A DNA stretch of 40,245 nt from an uncultured Candidatus Saccharibacteria bacterium (lineage in GTDB: Bacteria > Patescibacteriota > Saccharimonadia > Saccharimonadales > Saccharimonadaceae): the NCBI GenBank assembly GCA_948623715.1, contig CAPHDI010000010.1:1-40245 (forward strand), in the 5' to 3' direction. Both the position numbers and the translations under genes were made by a program. Within the stretch, counting starts at the first letter, position 1. Each line of letters opens with the position of its first letter. The notes beneath the pieces are model-generated. The model ran no database searches. It had not been told where the DNA came from and saw nothing but the letters and a program-made list of their open reading frames with translations. This document shows, piece after piece, positions 30,556 to 37,803 of this stretch.

Positions 30556-31047
30556 TTAGGTGGAGGGGGCGGAAGGGCTGGGTTTGGACTTGGGTGCGGG
30601 TACAGGGTCGACATAGATGCGCATGCGGCCGTGGTCGCCGATGAGATAGTAGTGGCAGGTAAATTCGTGGCGTTCGTTCTTGCGGTCGGTAAGGAGGCGA
30701 CAGAAAATCTCGCCGCCGAGATTGAAGGAATTGTAGTCACGGCAGTCGATGCGGGTGATACAGGCGTGGCAGTACTGTTCGTGCCCGAGGTATTTGATGG
30801 TAAAGGCGGCATGAAACTGCTTCTCGCCGTCGGAATTGCGGCAGCGCTCATTTTCACGAAAGAGCTGCTTGCGGGTCGGGCCGTCAACGATCGTGCAGTC
30901 GATGCGCGGACCTTTGCTGTGGGATGGCTTGGGTTGAGCCTGCGCGGCTGCGAGCCGTTTCCGGGCGCGTTCGCGGGCGGCCTGGCTGGGGGCGGGAGTG
31001 CGACGAGTGCTACGGGCTGGGTAGGCGCTACGAAACTTCTTAGACAT
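30556..31047 (-). CDS. basic soluble protein, function unknown
   Basis: 163 aa, not recognised. The N-terminal 50 residues are Arg/Ala/Pro-rich and disordered-looking (SAYPARSTRRTPAPSQAARERARKRLAAAQ). The middle (about 50-140) seems folded, with five or six Cys in spaced positions (RIDCTIVDG, NERCRNSDGEKQFHAAFTIKYLGHEQYCHACITRIDCRDYN, GEIFCRLLTDRKNERHEFTCHYYLIGDHGRM), possibly a zinc-binding domain. The tail is Pro/Ser/Lys-rich. No signal or TM span. SD AGGAGGGG before the ATG; a promoter with TATAAT (31121-31116) and a foldable leader (CTAGCC/GGCTAG). Monocistronic. Confidence 0.7.
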   Translation of the reverse strand: MSKKFRSAYPARSTRRTPAPSQAARERARKRLAAAQAQPKPSHSKGPRIDCTIVDGPTRKQLFRENERCRNSDGEKQFHAAFTIKYLGHEQYCHACITRIDCRDYNSFNLGGEIFCRLLTDRKNERHEFTCHYYLIGDHGRMRIYVDPVPAPKSKPSPSAPST

Positions 31048-31115
31048 ACTTAATCCCCTCCTAAAGAGCTCTACGGTAAAAATGGCTAGCCAGATAGGGC
31101 TAGGTAGCTGATGTC

Positions 31116-31121
31116 ATTATA
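31116..31121 (-). promoter_or_regulatory. -10 box of the 30556 gene
   Basis: Minus-strand TGTTATAAT extended -10, poor -35, about 69 nt before the ATG. Confidence 0.6.
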
Positions 31122-31152
31122 ACATAAAACGGCGAATAATAAAGCGGCACAA

Positions 31153-31181
31153 AAATTGCCCCTTGTGGTAAGGGGCAATTT
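31153..31181 (-). terminator. intrinsic terminator of rplA
   Basis: AAATTGCCCCTT and AAGGGGCAATTT around a 5-nt loop, followed on the minus strand by TTGTG. Confidence 0.85.
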
Positions 31182-31194
31182 GTATATGGTCGGA

Positions 31195-32109
31195 TTAGTT
31201 GTAGAGATTCTCGACTTCGATCGACGGACCCATAGAGGTAGTAATGAAGATGGACTTCACGTAGCTGCCTTTCAGAGAAGCTGGGCGGTGAGACTTCAAA
31301 GATTCGAAGAAGGTTTCAGCGTTTTCGACCAAGTCAGCGGTGCTGAAGTTAGTCTTACCGAGGCCGATATGGATGATTCCCTGCTTGTCGACGCGATATT
31401 CGACTTTACCAGCTTTAGACTCCTTGACGGCCTTCTCGAGGTCGACGGTAACGGTGCCGGCCTTTGGATTCGGCATGAGGCCTTTCGGGCCGAGGAGGCG
31501 GGCGAATTTACCGAGCTTCGGCATGTAGGCTGGAGTAGCAATAAGGACGTCGAATTCAATCTCGCCCTTTTCGAGGCGCTTCAAGAATTCTTCGTCTTCG
31601 GCGATGTCGGCACCAGCAGCAGCGGCCTTTTTCGCTTCGTCGAGCGGCGCAAAGACAGCGACGCGGACGGTCTTACCATTACCATGAGGGAGGACGACGG
31701 TCGCACGGATGTTCTGGTCGGCCTGGCGAGGATCAACTCCGAGGCGGACGTGAGCTTCGACGGTAGCGTCGAATTTGGTCGGGTTAGTCTTCTCGGCGAG
31801 CTCGAGGGCTTCCTTTAGAGTATAGACCTTGCCCTTTTCGACGAGTTTGGATTTTTCTTGGTATTTCTTACCGCGGCGCTCGATCTTCGGGCGGGTGATA
31901 GGAGCGGCGCCCTTAGGCTTCTCGCCGGCTTCTTCGAGAGCTTTGTTCTCGGCCTTGCGAGCTTGGCGCTCTTCTTCGGCTTTTACTTCTTCGATGTGTT
32001 TTTTAGACTTTTTGCCGGATTTGGCAAACTGCTCGGTCTCTTCGACGACTTTTGTAGTCTCAACGGTCTCGTCGACTGGAGCTTGATTTTTGAGGTCTTC
32101 TTCAGACAT
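31195..32109 (-). CDS. rplA: 50S ribosomal protein L1 with N-terminal extension
   Basis: 304 aa against about 230 for typical L1. The L1 core starts near residue 75 (RRGKKYQEKSKLVEKGKVYTLKEALELAEKTNPTKFDATVEAHVRLGVDPRQADQNIRATVVLPHGNGKTVRVAVFA) and includes the signature FDVLIATPAYMPKLGKFARLLGPKGLMPNPKAGTV and GKVEYRVDKQGIIHIGLGKTNF. The extra N-terminal 75 residues are highly charged, Glu/Lys/Ala-rich and probably helical. rplA is detached from rplK, which lies 4 kb away. SD AAAGGGA precedes the ATG, after a 214-nt GC-rich structured leader. Confidence 0.95.
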   Translation of the reverse strand: MSEEDLKNQAPVDETVETTKVVEETEQFAKSGKKSKKHIEEVKAEEERQARKAENKALEEAGEKPKGAAPITRPKIERRGKKYQEKSKLVEKGKVYTLKEALELAEKTNPTKFDATVEAHVRLGVDPRQADQNIRATVVLPHGNGKTVRVAVFAPLDEAKKAAAAGADIAEDEEFLKRLEKGEIEFDVLIATPAYMPKLGKFARLLGPKGLMPNPKAGTVTVDLEKAVKESKAGKVEYRVDKQGIIHIGLGKTNFSTADLVENAETFFESLKSHRPASLKGSYVKSIFITTSMGPSIEVENLYN

Positions 32110-32323
32110 GATTCCCTTTCTGTGGTAAGGCGAGGATGATAGCTATGCGATTCCTGAGGTGGCTGCGAGGGTCGGCATTTTCGACGGCCGGTGGCGCTCT
32201 CCTCATCTAAAGAATCGGACCCGCGCCAGCCGGGAGATGCTGTCGAGAAATTGCCGACACTTTCGACGCGCCAGTCTCTAGGAATCATATAAATATAATT
32301 CCTCTCCCACAATGTTAAATAAT
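32110..32323 (-). promoter_or_regulatory. long structured leader of rplA
   Basis: Predicted +1 is 32323. Helices on the minus strand: AGGAATTATA/TATGATTCCT near the 5' end, TGTCG/CGACA, and CCGGC-TGGCGC with GCGCCACCGG (10 bp, one bulge). An alternative long pairing joins GTCGGCA with TGCCGAC. The sequence does not match RNase P, tmRNA or SRP RNA landmarks I know. L1 autoregulation is a reasonable guess. Confidence 0.5.
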
Positions 32324-32329
32324 GAGTAC

Positions 32330-32358
32330 ATTATAGCAAGAAGTGCGCGAAAACGCAA
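32330..32358 (-). promoter_or_regulatory. rplA promoter
   Basis: TTGCGT (minus, 32358-32353), 17-bp spacer ending TTGC, TATAAT (32335-32330); divergent from cassette promoter 4, 8 bp away. Confidence 0.75.
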
Positions 32359-32366
32359 GGGATATA

Positions 32367-32395
32367 TTGACTTTTTAGCATAAGTGTGATATAAT
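32367..32395 (+). promoter_or_regulatory. strong cassette promoter 4
   Basis: TTGACT, 17-bp spacer ending TGTGA, TATAAT (32390-32395), GGAGGT. The leader holds GGGCAA/TTGCCC and CCGAT/ATCGG hairpins. Confidence 0.85.
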
Positions 32396-32517
32396 GGAGG
32401 TATGAGGGCAAATTTGAGAGATTGCCCTGGTCTGGTGTGCTTCGGAGTGGGCTGAAACCGATAATAATCGGGATTAGGCCCATGAAGAGCGCAACTTTTA
32501 TAGAGGAAGTGATAGGA

Positions 32518-32985
32518 ATGTCAGGAAAAATGGTCGCGCAAGCGACTCCAGAGCTTGATGCAGCGGTGCAGCAACTGCATGATAAGGAGGCTGTGTTGAA
32601 GCGCGAGCTGGATCGGGTATTGCAGCCGGCGATTACGAGCGTTTCGATGACGTTGCGGCATCGGGCGGAGGCGGTGCGCGGAGTGGCGACGTTATTTGTG
32701 GCGTCGGGAGAAGAGAGCTACTATGGTGAGCTGACCCGAAATCAAATCCTGCAGAATAGCGACGCTGCGCGTGGCGAGATGGTGATGATCTTCGAGCCGG
32801 CAGTGGGGTGGCGTTTGACGGCGAGGACAGACGACCGTGGAGGGCGGCTGCGTTTTATTCGTTATCGGGAGATTTTGCCGGTGCTGAGGCTGATGGTTGG
32901 GATGAGCTCCGACGTGCTGGCGGAGGCAAGTGATGCGCTGGCGGTAGAGGCGCTGCTTAGGGCGATTGACGATTTGTTAATTTGA
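32518..32985 (+). CDS. small soluble protein, function unknown
   Basis: 155 aa, not recognised. The N-terminal half is helical and may coil (ELDAAVQQLHDKEAVLKRELDRVLQ). The middle is beta-like (ESYYGELTRNQILQNSD, EMVMIFEPAVGWRLTARTDDRGGRLRFIRYREIL), and a C-terminal Leu/Ala helix follows (SSDVLAEASDALAVEALLRAIDDLL). No signal or TM span. The start at 32518 is chosen for SD GAGGAAG; ATG 32482 is in frame but lacks a comparable SD. Own promoter and terminator. Together with the next unit it ends in an identical 39-bp terminator segment. Confidence 0.65.
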   Translation: MSGKMVAQATPELDAAVQQLHDKEAVLKRELDRVLQPAITSVSMTLRHRAEAVRGVATLFVASGEESYYGELTRNQILQNSDAARGEMVMIFEPAVGWRLTARTDDRGGRLRFIRYREILPVLRLMVGMSSDVLAEASDALAVEALLRAIDDLLI

Positions 32986-32993
32986 CTATCATG

Positions 32994-33032
32994 GCAAAAG
33001 CCGCTCTCGGATGAGAGCGGCGATTTTTATGT
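32994..33032 (+). terminator. intrinsic terminator of the 32518 gene (duplicated)
   Basis: GCCGCTCTC, GGAT loop, GAGAGCGGC, GATTTTT. The 39 bp here are identical to 33874-33912. Confidence 0.93.
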
Positions 33033-33069
33033 TTTTGATGGTAGAAAAGCGTGAGGAGGGCGGTAGCTA

Positions 33070-33098
33070 TTGACTTTTCTGGGAAAGTGTGCTATAAT
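33070..33098 (+). promoter_or_regulatory. strong cassette promoter 5
   Basis: TTGACT, 17-bp spacer ending TGTGC, TATAAT (33093-33098), GAGGAG; the shortest leader of the set (about 38 nt). Confidence 0.85.
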
Positions 33099-33142
33099 GA
33101 GGAGGTAGGGGGAGCACATTTTGAGAAAGGAAAGTGGTAAAA

Positions 33143-33856
33143 ATGCGGAAACAGCAGATAAGGAGAATGGTCTTCGTAATTTTTGGCATGCTGGCGACGC
33201 TGATGACGGCGTTCTGGTGGGACACGCCGAATTTTCTGAATGATTGGGTTGTCATGCTGCCGGACGAGATCGCGTCCGAGGCGATGACGATGCATCCCGA
33301 GCAGCTGCTAATCGTAGAGTATCCGTACTACCGGATCGACGATTACGATCAGGCGGAGCTGGTTGGAAGATGCTATGAGCCGAACCTTTACGACTGGATG
33401 AGTACCCATGAGGTGCCGTATGCCTTTGGCGGCTGGGAGCCTGATCCGAACGCGCGCCTGTGCATAGTAAGCGCGGACATGCAGATCACGGAGATAGTCC
33501 TGGCTCAGATGGGCGACGGTACGTATGTGCCGGGCTACTGGCAGAGACTGGAGGTTCCCGGCCGAAACAAGGTATTGAAGGCGGATGCCACACGGGCTCT
33601 GTTTCTCATGCAGCGATTCTTCGCGAAAAGGCTGGGCGTGACTGGTGCAGCGGTGATAACGACCATGATCACAGTGGCTATTATGGTGGTCGCAATTGTG
33701 TTTTGGTTGACGCTGCTGCGGCGGTCGGTGGTTTTGTATATCTTGGAGGGAACTCCGGGAGTAGATACGCCTGGCGAAAGCGTCACGAAGGATCTTGGTG
33801 ATGCTCGGAGGGACGACGGAGACGCGGGCGGTAAGATCGAAGCACTGAAGCAGTAA
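33143..33856 (+). CDS. two-TM membrane protein with outer domain, function unknown
   Basis: 237 aa, not recognised. TM1 at about 7-23 (MVFVIFGMLATLMTAFWW), an outer domain of about 130 residues rich in Tyr/Asp/Pro (VEYPYYRIDDYDQAELVGRCYEPNLYDWM, two Cys: GRCYEPN and ARLCIVS), then TM2 at about 170-192 (AAVITTMITVAIMVVAIVFWLTLL) and an acidic cytoplasmic tail. Layout is the same as the repaired 26049-26736 gene, suggesting a shared type though sequence identity is not evident. The start at 33143 follows SD AAAGGAAAG; GTG 33134 is in frame but overlaps the SD region. Own promoter and terminator. Confidence 0.7.
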   Translation: MRKQQIRRMVFVIFGMLATLMTAFWWDTPNFLNDWVVMLPDEIASEAMTMHPEQLLIVEYPYYRIDDYDQAELVGRCYEPNLYDWMSTHEVPYAFGGWEPDPNARLCIVSADMQITEIVLAQMGDGTYVPGYWQRLEVPGRNKVLKADATRALFLMQRFFAKRLGVTGAAVITTMITVAIMVVAIVFWLTLLRRSVVLYILEGTPGVDTPGESVTKDLGDARRDDGDAGGKIEALKQ

Positions 33857-33873
33857 CATTTTATCACTCCCCT

Positions 33874-33912
33874 GCAAAAGCCGCTCTCGGATGAGAGCGG
33901 CGATTTTTATGT
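33874..33912 (+). terminator. intrinsic terminator of the 33143 gene (duplicated)
   Basis: Same hairpin and flanks as 32994-33032, base for base over 39 bp. Confidence 0.93.
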
Positions 33913-34007
33913 CTGGAAAATCTCGGACGATCTGGAGACCTGACCTCGCTGACTGATTTCGGGTGTTTCGGGGATTTGAACTTGCTGACTAAAGACTAAG
34001 CAGATGA

Positions 34008-34358
34008 CTAGCTGCGGAGGAATTTGAGGAGGTCGGGATCTTCGTAGAGGAAGGCTTCTTCGACCTGCTCGGCGTCTCGAACCGGGAGGAAGACGACAAG
34101 CTTCGCGACGTCGCGGCCGCACTTGTCGCAGTGATAAATGTAAGTGCCGCAGGCGTAGAAACCGGTCGGGATGTCGGCCTTTTTGTCGACTTTGACGAGG
34201 TTCTGATAGTAATAGTTTGGATCGTCATGAGAGACGTAGTGGCCGACGGTCATGGTCGGAAGCATGTAGAGCTGTTTCTTTTCGAGACGCATCGGGGCGG
34301 TACACTTTTCGCACCAGTCATCCTTGAATTTGGATTTAATTTTGTCGAGGAAACCCAT
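34008..34358 (-). CDS. small zinc-ribbon protein, function unknown
   Basis: 116 aa. Two CxxC knuckles, DDWCEKCTAPM near residue 16 and YHCDKCGRDV near 80, suggest one zinc-ribbon. The middle (QLYMLPTMTVGHYVSHDDPNYYYQNLVKVDKKADIPTGFYACGTYIY) is beta-rich. The C-terminus is a helix (EQVEEAFLYEDPDLLKFLRS). No signal or TM span. Its ATG (34358) overlaps the stop of the upstream membrane protein, so the two are coupled. It forms a three-gene set with 34358 and 35061 whose joint role is unknown. Confidence 0.75.
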   Translation of the reverse strand: MGFLDKIKSKFKDDWCEKCTAPMRLEKKQLYMLPTMTVGHYVSHDDPNYYYQNLVKVDKKADIPTGFYACGTYIYHCDKCGRDVAKLVVFLPVRDAEQVEEAFLYEDPDLLKFLRS

Positions 34359-35038
34359 TATTTCTTTTGCTCGGATTTTTTAGCGTTAGACTTGGCGTCG
34401 GACTTTTTCTCGGCGGCAGGTTTTTCGCTCTTAGTGTCGGATTTTTTCTCAGATTTGAAGTTAGCTTTGGCGAGATTGATGCTCTGGACCATCATGTCGG
34501 CTTTCGAAATGGCGGTCAAGATATGCTTGTCGTCCATGCGGAAACGCTGATTAGAGGTGAAAGTGTCGACACGAACATTGATGTCGTTATCAATGGTGAA
34601 GAGGAAGCTGACGCGGCTGCTGCCTTCCATGAAGCCGGAGCCCATCTTACCGTCGTCGACCCAGGCCTTTGTGATGCGGGAGGCCGGGATGATATAAGAT
34701 TCGAAGGGATTCCAGAAAAAGACGATGCCCATCATGCCCTTTTCGATGTCGAGGATGACGGTTTTGCCGCGACCGTAGAAGGTATGATTGCGCTTATAGC
34801 CTTCTTTGGAGAAGCGGGCTTCGAGTTCTTTGGTCTTTTTCTTGAAAATGAAGGAGCCGGCAAAGATCCACCAGATCGCTGCGAGAATTGTCGGGACGAG
34901 CGTGGTCATGACTGCGCCTGTGCCGCCGTCGTGGAAGCAGAAATAGCAGATTGTATAACAGATAGCGCAGAAGAGTGCTGGGCCGAGAATGTAACCGAGC
35001 AGGTAGAGAATATTGATTTTTTGGATTTTTTCTTTCAT
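34358..35038 (-). CDS. two-TM membrane protein with Lys-rich tail
   Basis: 226 aa. TM1 at about 10-32 (ILYLLGYILGPALFCAICYTICYF) and TM2 at 40-64 (GAVMTTLVPTILAAIWWIFAGSFIF), then a cytoplasmic beta-rich domain (about 75-185, PH-like: NHTFYGRGKTVILDIEKGMMGIVFFWNPFESYIIPASRITKAWVDD ... VRVDTFTSNQRF) and a low-complexity Lys/Ser/Glu tail (SEKKSDTKSEKPAAEKKSDAKSNAKKSEQKK). The domain resembles small bacterial PH-type folds but I cannot name a family. It lies 22 bp after the 35061 gene and its stop overlaps the zinc-ribbon start. Confidence 0.75.
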   Translation of the reverse strand: MKEKIQKINILYLLGYILGPALFCAICYTICYFCFHDGGTGAVMTTLVPTILAAIWWIFAGSFIFKKKTKELEARFSKEGYKRNHTFYGRGKTVILDIEKGMMGIVFFWNPFESYIIPASRITKAWVDDGKMGSGFMEGSSRVSFLFTIDNDINVRVDTFTSNQRFRMDDKHILTAISKADMMVQSINLAKANFKSEKKSDTKSEKPAAEKKSDAKSNAKKSEQKK

Positions 35039-35060
35039 ATAACTCCTTTAATTTAATAAA

Positions 35061-35744
35061 TTAATCCCAATCAGATTTTTTCTCGGATTCTGGACGCTTA
35101 CGGGTGTAGAAAGCGGGAAAAATGCCGATTTTGGATCCGAGAAAATGAATGAGGGCGAAGACGACGGCGATAGTCAGAAGCTGCCAGAGGAGGACAGGGG
35201 CTTCGATAAAGCTGGTTTCGTCCATAATCGCGCCGTCGCCGACCATATCGATGTAGAAATCGCGGCGACTGAGGTGTTCTTTGAATTCAATCTGGTCGAT
35301 AAAGGTAGGGTTACTAGAGAGATCTTCCATGACAATGTGGCCGATCGGGAGGATGGACTCACCGCCGTAGATAGAATCGCTGCCGTCAGTCTTACGGACG
35401 TTGCTGGTGTTGATGCGGGCGGCAACGATTTCGCCGGAGGGGAGATGGAGGGCGTAGAGGGACATACCGTTATAGAAACCAGAGCCACGGTTGCGATATT
35501 CGATACCGGGAGAGATGACAGTGAAAGTGTCGTGGGCGAGGAGGTCGTCGACGGTCTCGGCGCGGAAAGTGTCATCGGTAGCGGCGCCTCCGATTTCGCC
35601 GGCGTCAACGATGTGCTCGGCTTTGTGCTGTTCGTATTTGTTGGCGAGGATGCTAGTGGCGATGCTCTGGACGCCGAGGCCGGCCAAAAAACCGATCACG
35701 AGACAAATCCAGATGTCGTAACGAAAAATGTATCTCCTAGCCAT
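35061..35744 (-). CDS. two-TM membrane protein with extracytoplasmic domain
   Basis: 227 aa, not recognised. TM1 at about 10-30 (YDIWICLVIGFLAGLGVQSIATSIL), an outer region of about 150 residues (VDAGEIGGAATDDTFRAETVDDLLAHDTFTVISPGIEYRNRGSGFYNGMSLYALHLPSGEIVAARINTS), TM2 at about 185-210 (APVLLWQLLTIAVVFALIHFLGSKIGIF) and a short charged tail. First gene of a three-gene operon. No SD: an AT-rich TATTAT box lies about 5 nt before the ATG, so the mRNA is probably leaderless like the core genes rather than the single-gene cassettes. Confidence 0.75.
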   Translation of the reverse strand: MARRYIFRYDIWICLVIGFLAGLGVQSIATSILANKYEQHKAEHIVDAGEIGGAATDDTFRAETVDDLLAHDTFTVISPGIEYRNRGSGFYNGMSLYALHLPSGEIVAARINTSNVRKTDGSDSIYGGESILPIGHIVMEDLSSNPTFIDQIEFKEHLSRRDFYIDMVGDGAIMDETSFIEAPVLLWQLLTIAVVFALIHFLGSKIGIFPAFYTRKRPESEKKSDWD

Positions 35745-35810
35745 AAAATATAATACCCACTTTTAAACTTATTTTAATAATAGCACCATTGTGGATGAGA
35801 TTCAATAGCA

Positions 35811-35840
35811 AAAATCACCCCGTTTTAGCGGGGTGATTTT
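35811..35840 (-). terminator. intrinsic terminator of rplK
   Basis: AAAATCACCCCG and CGGGGTGATTTT around a 6-nt loop; U-runs on both sides. Confidence 0.9.
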
Positions 35841-35849
35841 AGGTTTGTC

Positions 35850-36278
35850 CTAGTCTTCGACGACGACGCCCATTGAGCGGGCGGTACCAGCGATGACCTT
35901 GACAGCGCCATCCATATCGATAGCGTTGAGCTGGCCCATCTTGACCTTAGCGATCTCTTCGAGATCAGCGCGAGAAATCTTGCCGACCTTTTCGAGATTA
36001 GGCTTGCCGGAACCCTTTTCGATCTTAATCTTCTCACGAATCAGATCGTCAACAGGCTGACCGAGACAGACCCAGTCAAAAGTCCGATCATCGTAGACTT
36101 TGATGTGGACGATGACATTTTTGCCGGCGAATTCCTTGGTCTTTTCGTTGAAGGGGTTGATGAAATCCATCATGTTAAGACCCCATTGACCGAGAGTAGA
36201 ACCTACTGGAGGTCCTGCGGTGGCCTTGCCACCAGGGATGCGTAACTTGAGATTCCCAATTACTTGCTTTCCTGCCAT
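35850..36278 (-). CDS. rplK: 50S ribosomal protein L11
   Basis: 142 aa, standard length. The N-terminal domain starts MAGKQVIGNLKLRIPGGKATAGPPVGSTLGQWGLNMMDFINPFNEKTKE with the PPVG.LGQ.G.N signature. The C-terminal rRNA-binding domain has GSGKPNLEKVGKISRADLEEIAKVKMGQLNAIDMDGAVKVIAGTARSMGVVVED. It forms the GTPase-associated centre with L10/L12. SD GAAGGA precedes the ATG. It is separated from nusG-secE, its usual partners, by a small plus-strand cassette at 36378-36655, and has its own promoter and terminator. Confidence 0.98.
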   Translation of the reverse strand: MAGKQVIGNLKLRIPGGKATAGPPVGSTLGQWGLNMMDFINPFNEKTKEFAGKNVIVHIKVYDDRTFDWVCLGQPVDDLIREKIKIEKGSGKPNLEKVGKISRADLEEIAKVKMGQLNAIDMDGAVKVIAGTARSMGVVVED

Positions 36279-36292
36279 AATATTTTTCCTTC

Positions 36293-36372
36293 TCTGGGCG
36301 AAGCTCCCAGAACGATTAATGATAATCGTGCGTAACTATCTGATTATAACGCAAAAAGCAGGGTTTGACAAC
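36293..36372 (-). promoter_or_regulatory. rplK promoter and leader hairpin
   Basis: TTGTCA (36372-36367), 18-bp spacer, TATAAT (36348-36343), predicted +1 at 36336. The leader has hairpin TCTGGG/CCCAGA (36306-36311 with 36293-36298) directly before the SD. The promoter is 5 bp from the divergent cassette promoter 6. Confidence 0.75.
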
Positions 36373-36377
36373 CCTAT

Positions 36378-36406
36378 TGACGCTTTAGTCTATGCGTGGC
36401 ATAATG
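36378..36406 (+). promoter_or_regulatory. cassette promoter 6 (weaker match)
   Basis: TTGACG, 17-bp spacer ending CGTGG, CATAAT (36401-36406), GAGAAA. Confidence 0.75.
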
Positions 36407-36456
36407 AGAAAAGTTCTTTAGATTTTACAGAACAGTTTCAAAATGGGGGTAATGAG

Positions 36457-36627
36457 ATGTATCGTGGGTTTCCGGTGGCGCCGGTAATACTGATCGGCGT
36501 TACGGCAGTAGTAGTGCTGCTGGATGCGGAGCGAAAGAAAGCTGCCTTGCCGATGTGGCTGATGGTCTTGCTGCTGATGTTGGCGGGAGTTTGCTTTGCG
36601 AGCGCGATCCTGGCAATGTGCCTGTAA
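36457..36627 (+). CDS. small two-TM membrane protein
   Basis: 56 aa: MYRGFPVAPVILIGVTAVVVLL, a short basic loop (DAERKKAALP), then MWLMVLLLMLAGVCFASAILAMCL. Two TM helices and almost nothing else. SD GGGGG lies 9-10 nt before the ATG; upstream ATGs are out of frame or lack an SD. Own promoter and terminator. It sits between rplK and nusG, splitting what is usually one operon. Function unknown; the size is that of a regulatory or toxin-like membrane peptide, but nothing shows which. Confidence 0.65.
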   Translation: MYRGFPVAPVILIGVTAVVVLLDAERKKAALPMWLMVLLLMLAGVCFASAILAMCL

Positions 36628-36634
36628 AAGTAAA

Positions 36635-36660
36635 GCCCCCTTGCGGGGGCTATTTTTATT
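36635..36660 (+). terminator. intrinsic terminator of the 36457 gene
   Basis: GCCCCC, TTGC, GGGGGC, TATTTTTATT; it overlaps the end of nusG and may also stop transcription from the right. Confidence 0.9.
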
Positions 36661-37204
36661 GGAGCTTTTGGACTTGGAGAGCGTCGAGCTCGACTGGAGT
36701 CTCGCGGCCAAACATAGAGACCATGACCTTGAGTTTCCCTTTCGTAGTGTCGATTTCGGAAACGGTGCCTTCGAAGCCTTTGAACGGACCGTCAATGATG
36801 GAGATGACTTCGTTGATCTCGTAGTTGACGTTGTACTTTGGATCTTCGACGCCCATGCGTTTCTTGATCTTCGTAATCTCAGCTTCGGAAACAGGGGTAG
36901 GCTGGGTGCCGTTGCCGATGAAGCCGGTCACGCCGGGGGTGTTGCGGACGATGTACCAGGTCTCATCGGAGAGACACATCTCAATCAGGACGTAGCCCTG
37001 GAAAATCTTGCGGTCGACGACTTTGCGTTTGCCGTTTTTGATTTCGATTTGTTTCTCTTTCGGGACGATGGCGTCGAAAATCTTGCCGTCGACTTCCCCG
37101 CTTTCGACGTGTTCTTTAATGCTATTCGCGACTTTGTCCTCGTAGCCGCTGTAGGTACTGATCGCGTACCAGGCACGGGTGTCGTCATAACGGTTTACTG
37201 CCAT
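36656..37204 (-). CDS. nusG: transcription termination/antitermination factor NusG
   Basis: 182 aa. NGN domain: RAWYAISTYSGYEDKVANSIKEHVES to RKIFQGYVLIEMCLSDETWYIVRNTPGVTGFIG, binding the RNA-polymerase clamp. C-terminal KOW domain: INEVISIIDGPFKGFEGTVSEIDTTKGKLKVMVSMFGRETPVELDALQVQKL, contacting S10 or Rho. SD TAGGAGA before the ATG, 16 bp after secE, the classic secE-nusG pair. Confidence 0.97.
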   Translation of the reverse strand: MAVNRYDDTRAWYAISTYSGYEDKVANSIKEHVESGEVDGKIFDAIVPKEKQIEIKNGKRKVVDRKIFQGYVLIEMCLSDETWYIVRNTPGVTGFIGNGTQPTPVSEAEITKIKKRMGVEDPKYNVNYEINEVISIIDGPFKGFEGTVSEIDTTKGKLKVMVSMFGRETPVELDALQVQKLQ

Positions 37205-37220
37205 TTTTATCTCCTATGAA

Positions 37221-37739
37221 TTATTTAAATAATTTGTCAAACATAAAGGTAAAGAACATGTCGAGCAAGGACAGGAAGATCATGAAGAGGGCGACATAGA
37301 CGAGGACGGCGAGGGTCATCTTCCAGGTGGCTTTGCGGCTGGGCCAGCGGACTTGGCGGATTTCGCGCCAGGAGTCGCGGAGGTAGCGGCCGAGGGCGAC
37401 AAAGGGTCGGAAAAGAATGAAATAGCTCTTCACGGGGCGCTCTTCGTCAGATTTCTGGGACCATTTCAGGGCTTTGCGTTCAGCGCGGGAGAGCTTCTTC
37501 GGGGTATTTAGAGCCTTGTCGGCTTTGTCGACGGCCTGAAGCTCGGTCTTGCCGGTGTCGGAGACGATAAGCTCGGCTTCAGGGCGACCTTTCTGGTCGC
37601 TGTGGCGGTCTGAGCTAGCGGCGCTAGAGTCGGAACGACGACTGGAGCCGGCGCTGATCTTCGTGATATGAGGTCCGTTTTTAGAGCCGGTGGCAGCGCG
37701 GAGCTGGTCGGTCTTGGATTTTTTGGTCCGATTAGACAT
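37221..37739 (-). CDS. secE: preprotein translocase subunit SecE with long N-terminal extension
   Basis: 172 aa against about 60-70 for a minimal SecE. The SecE domain is the C-terminal 70 residues: FVALGRYLRDSWREIRQVRWPSRKATWKMTLAVLVYVALFMIFLSLLDMFFTFMF, with the amphipathic helix, the conserved VRWPSR and one TM helix. The N-terminal 100 residues are Ser/Lys/Arg/Asp-rich and disordered-looking. SD AAGGAAA precedes the ATG; the -10 TGTTATAAT (37789-37784) gives a leader of about 38 nt. Confidence 0.93.
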   Translation of the reverse strand: MSNRTKKSKTDQLRAATGSKNGPHITKISAGSSRRSDSSAASSDRHSDQKGRPEAELIVSDTGKTELQAVDKADKALNTPKKLSRAERKALKWSQKSDEERPVKSYFILFRPFVALGRYLRDSWREIRQVRWPSRKATWKMTLAVLVYVALFMIFLSLLDMFFTFMFDKLFK

Positions 37740-37803
37740 ATGGTTTCCTTTCTCGTCGGGCTGACTTTCTGAATCTTAGGTATATTATAACATACACCTC
37801 ATC

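Noticed and set aside
32110..32323. RNase P, tmRNA or SRP RNA gene in the rplA leader
   Set aside because: None of the signature segments known for those RNAs is present.
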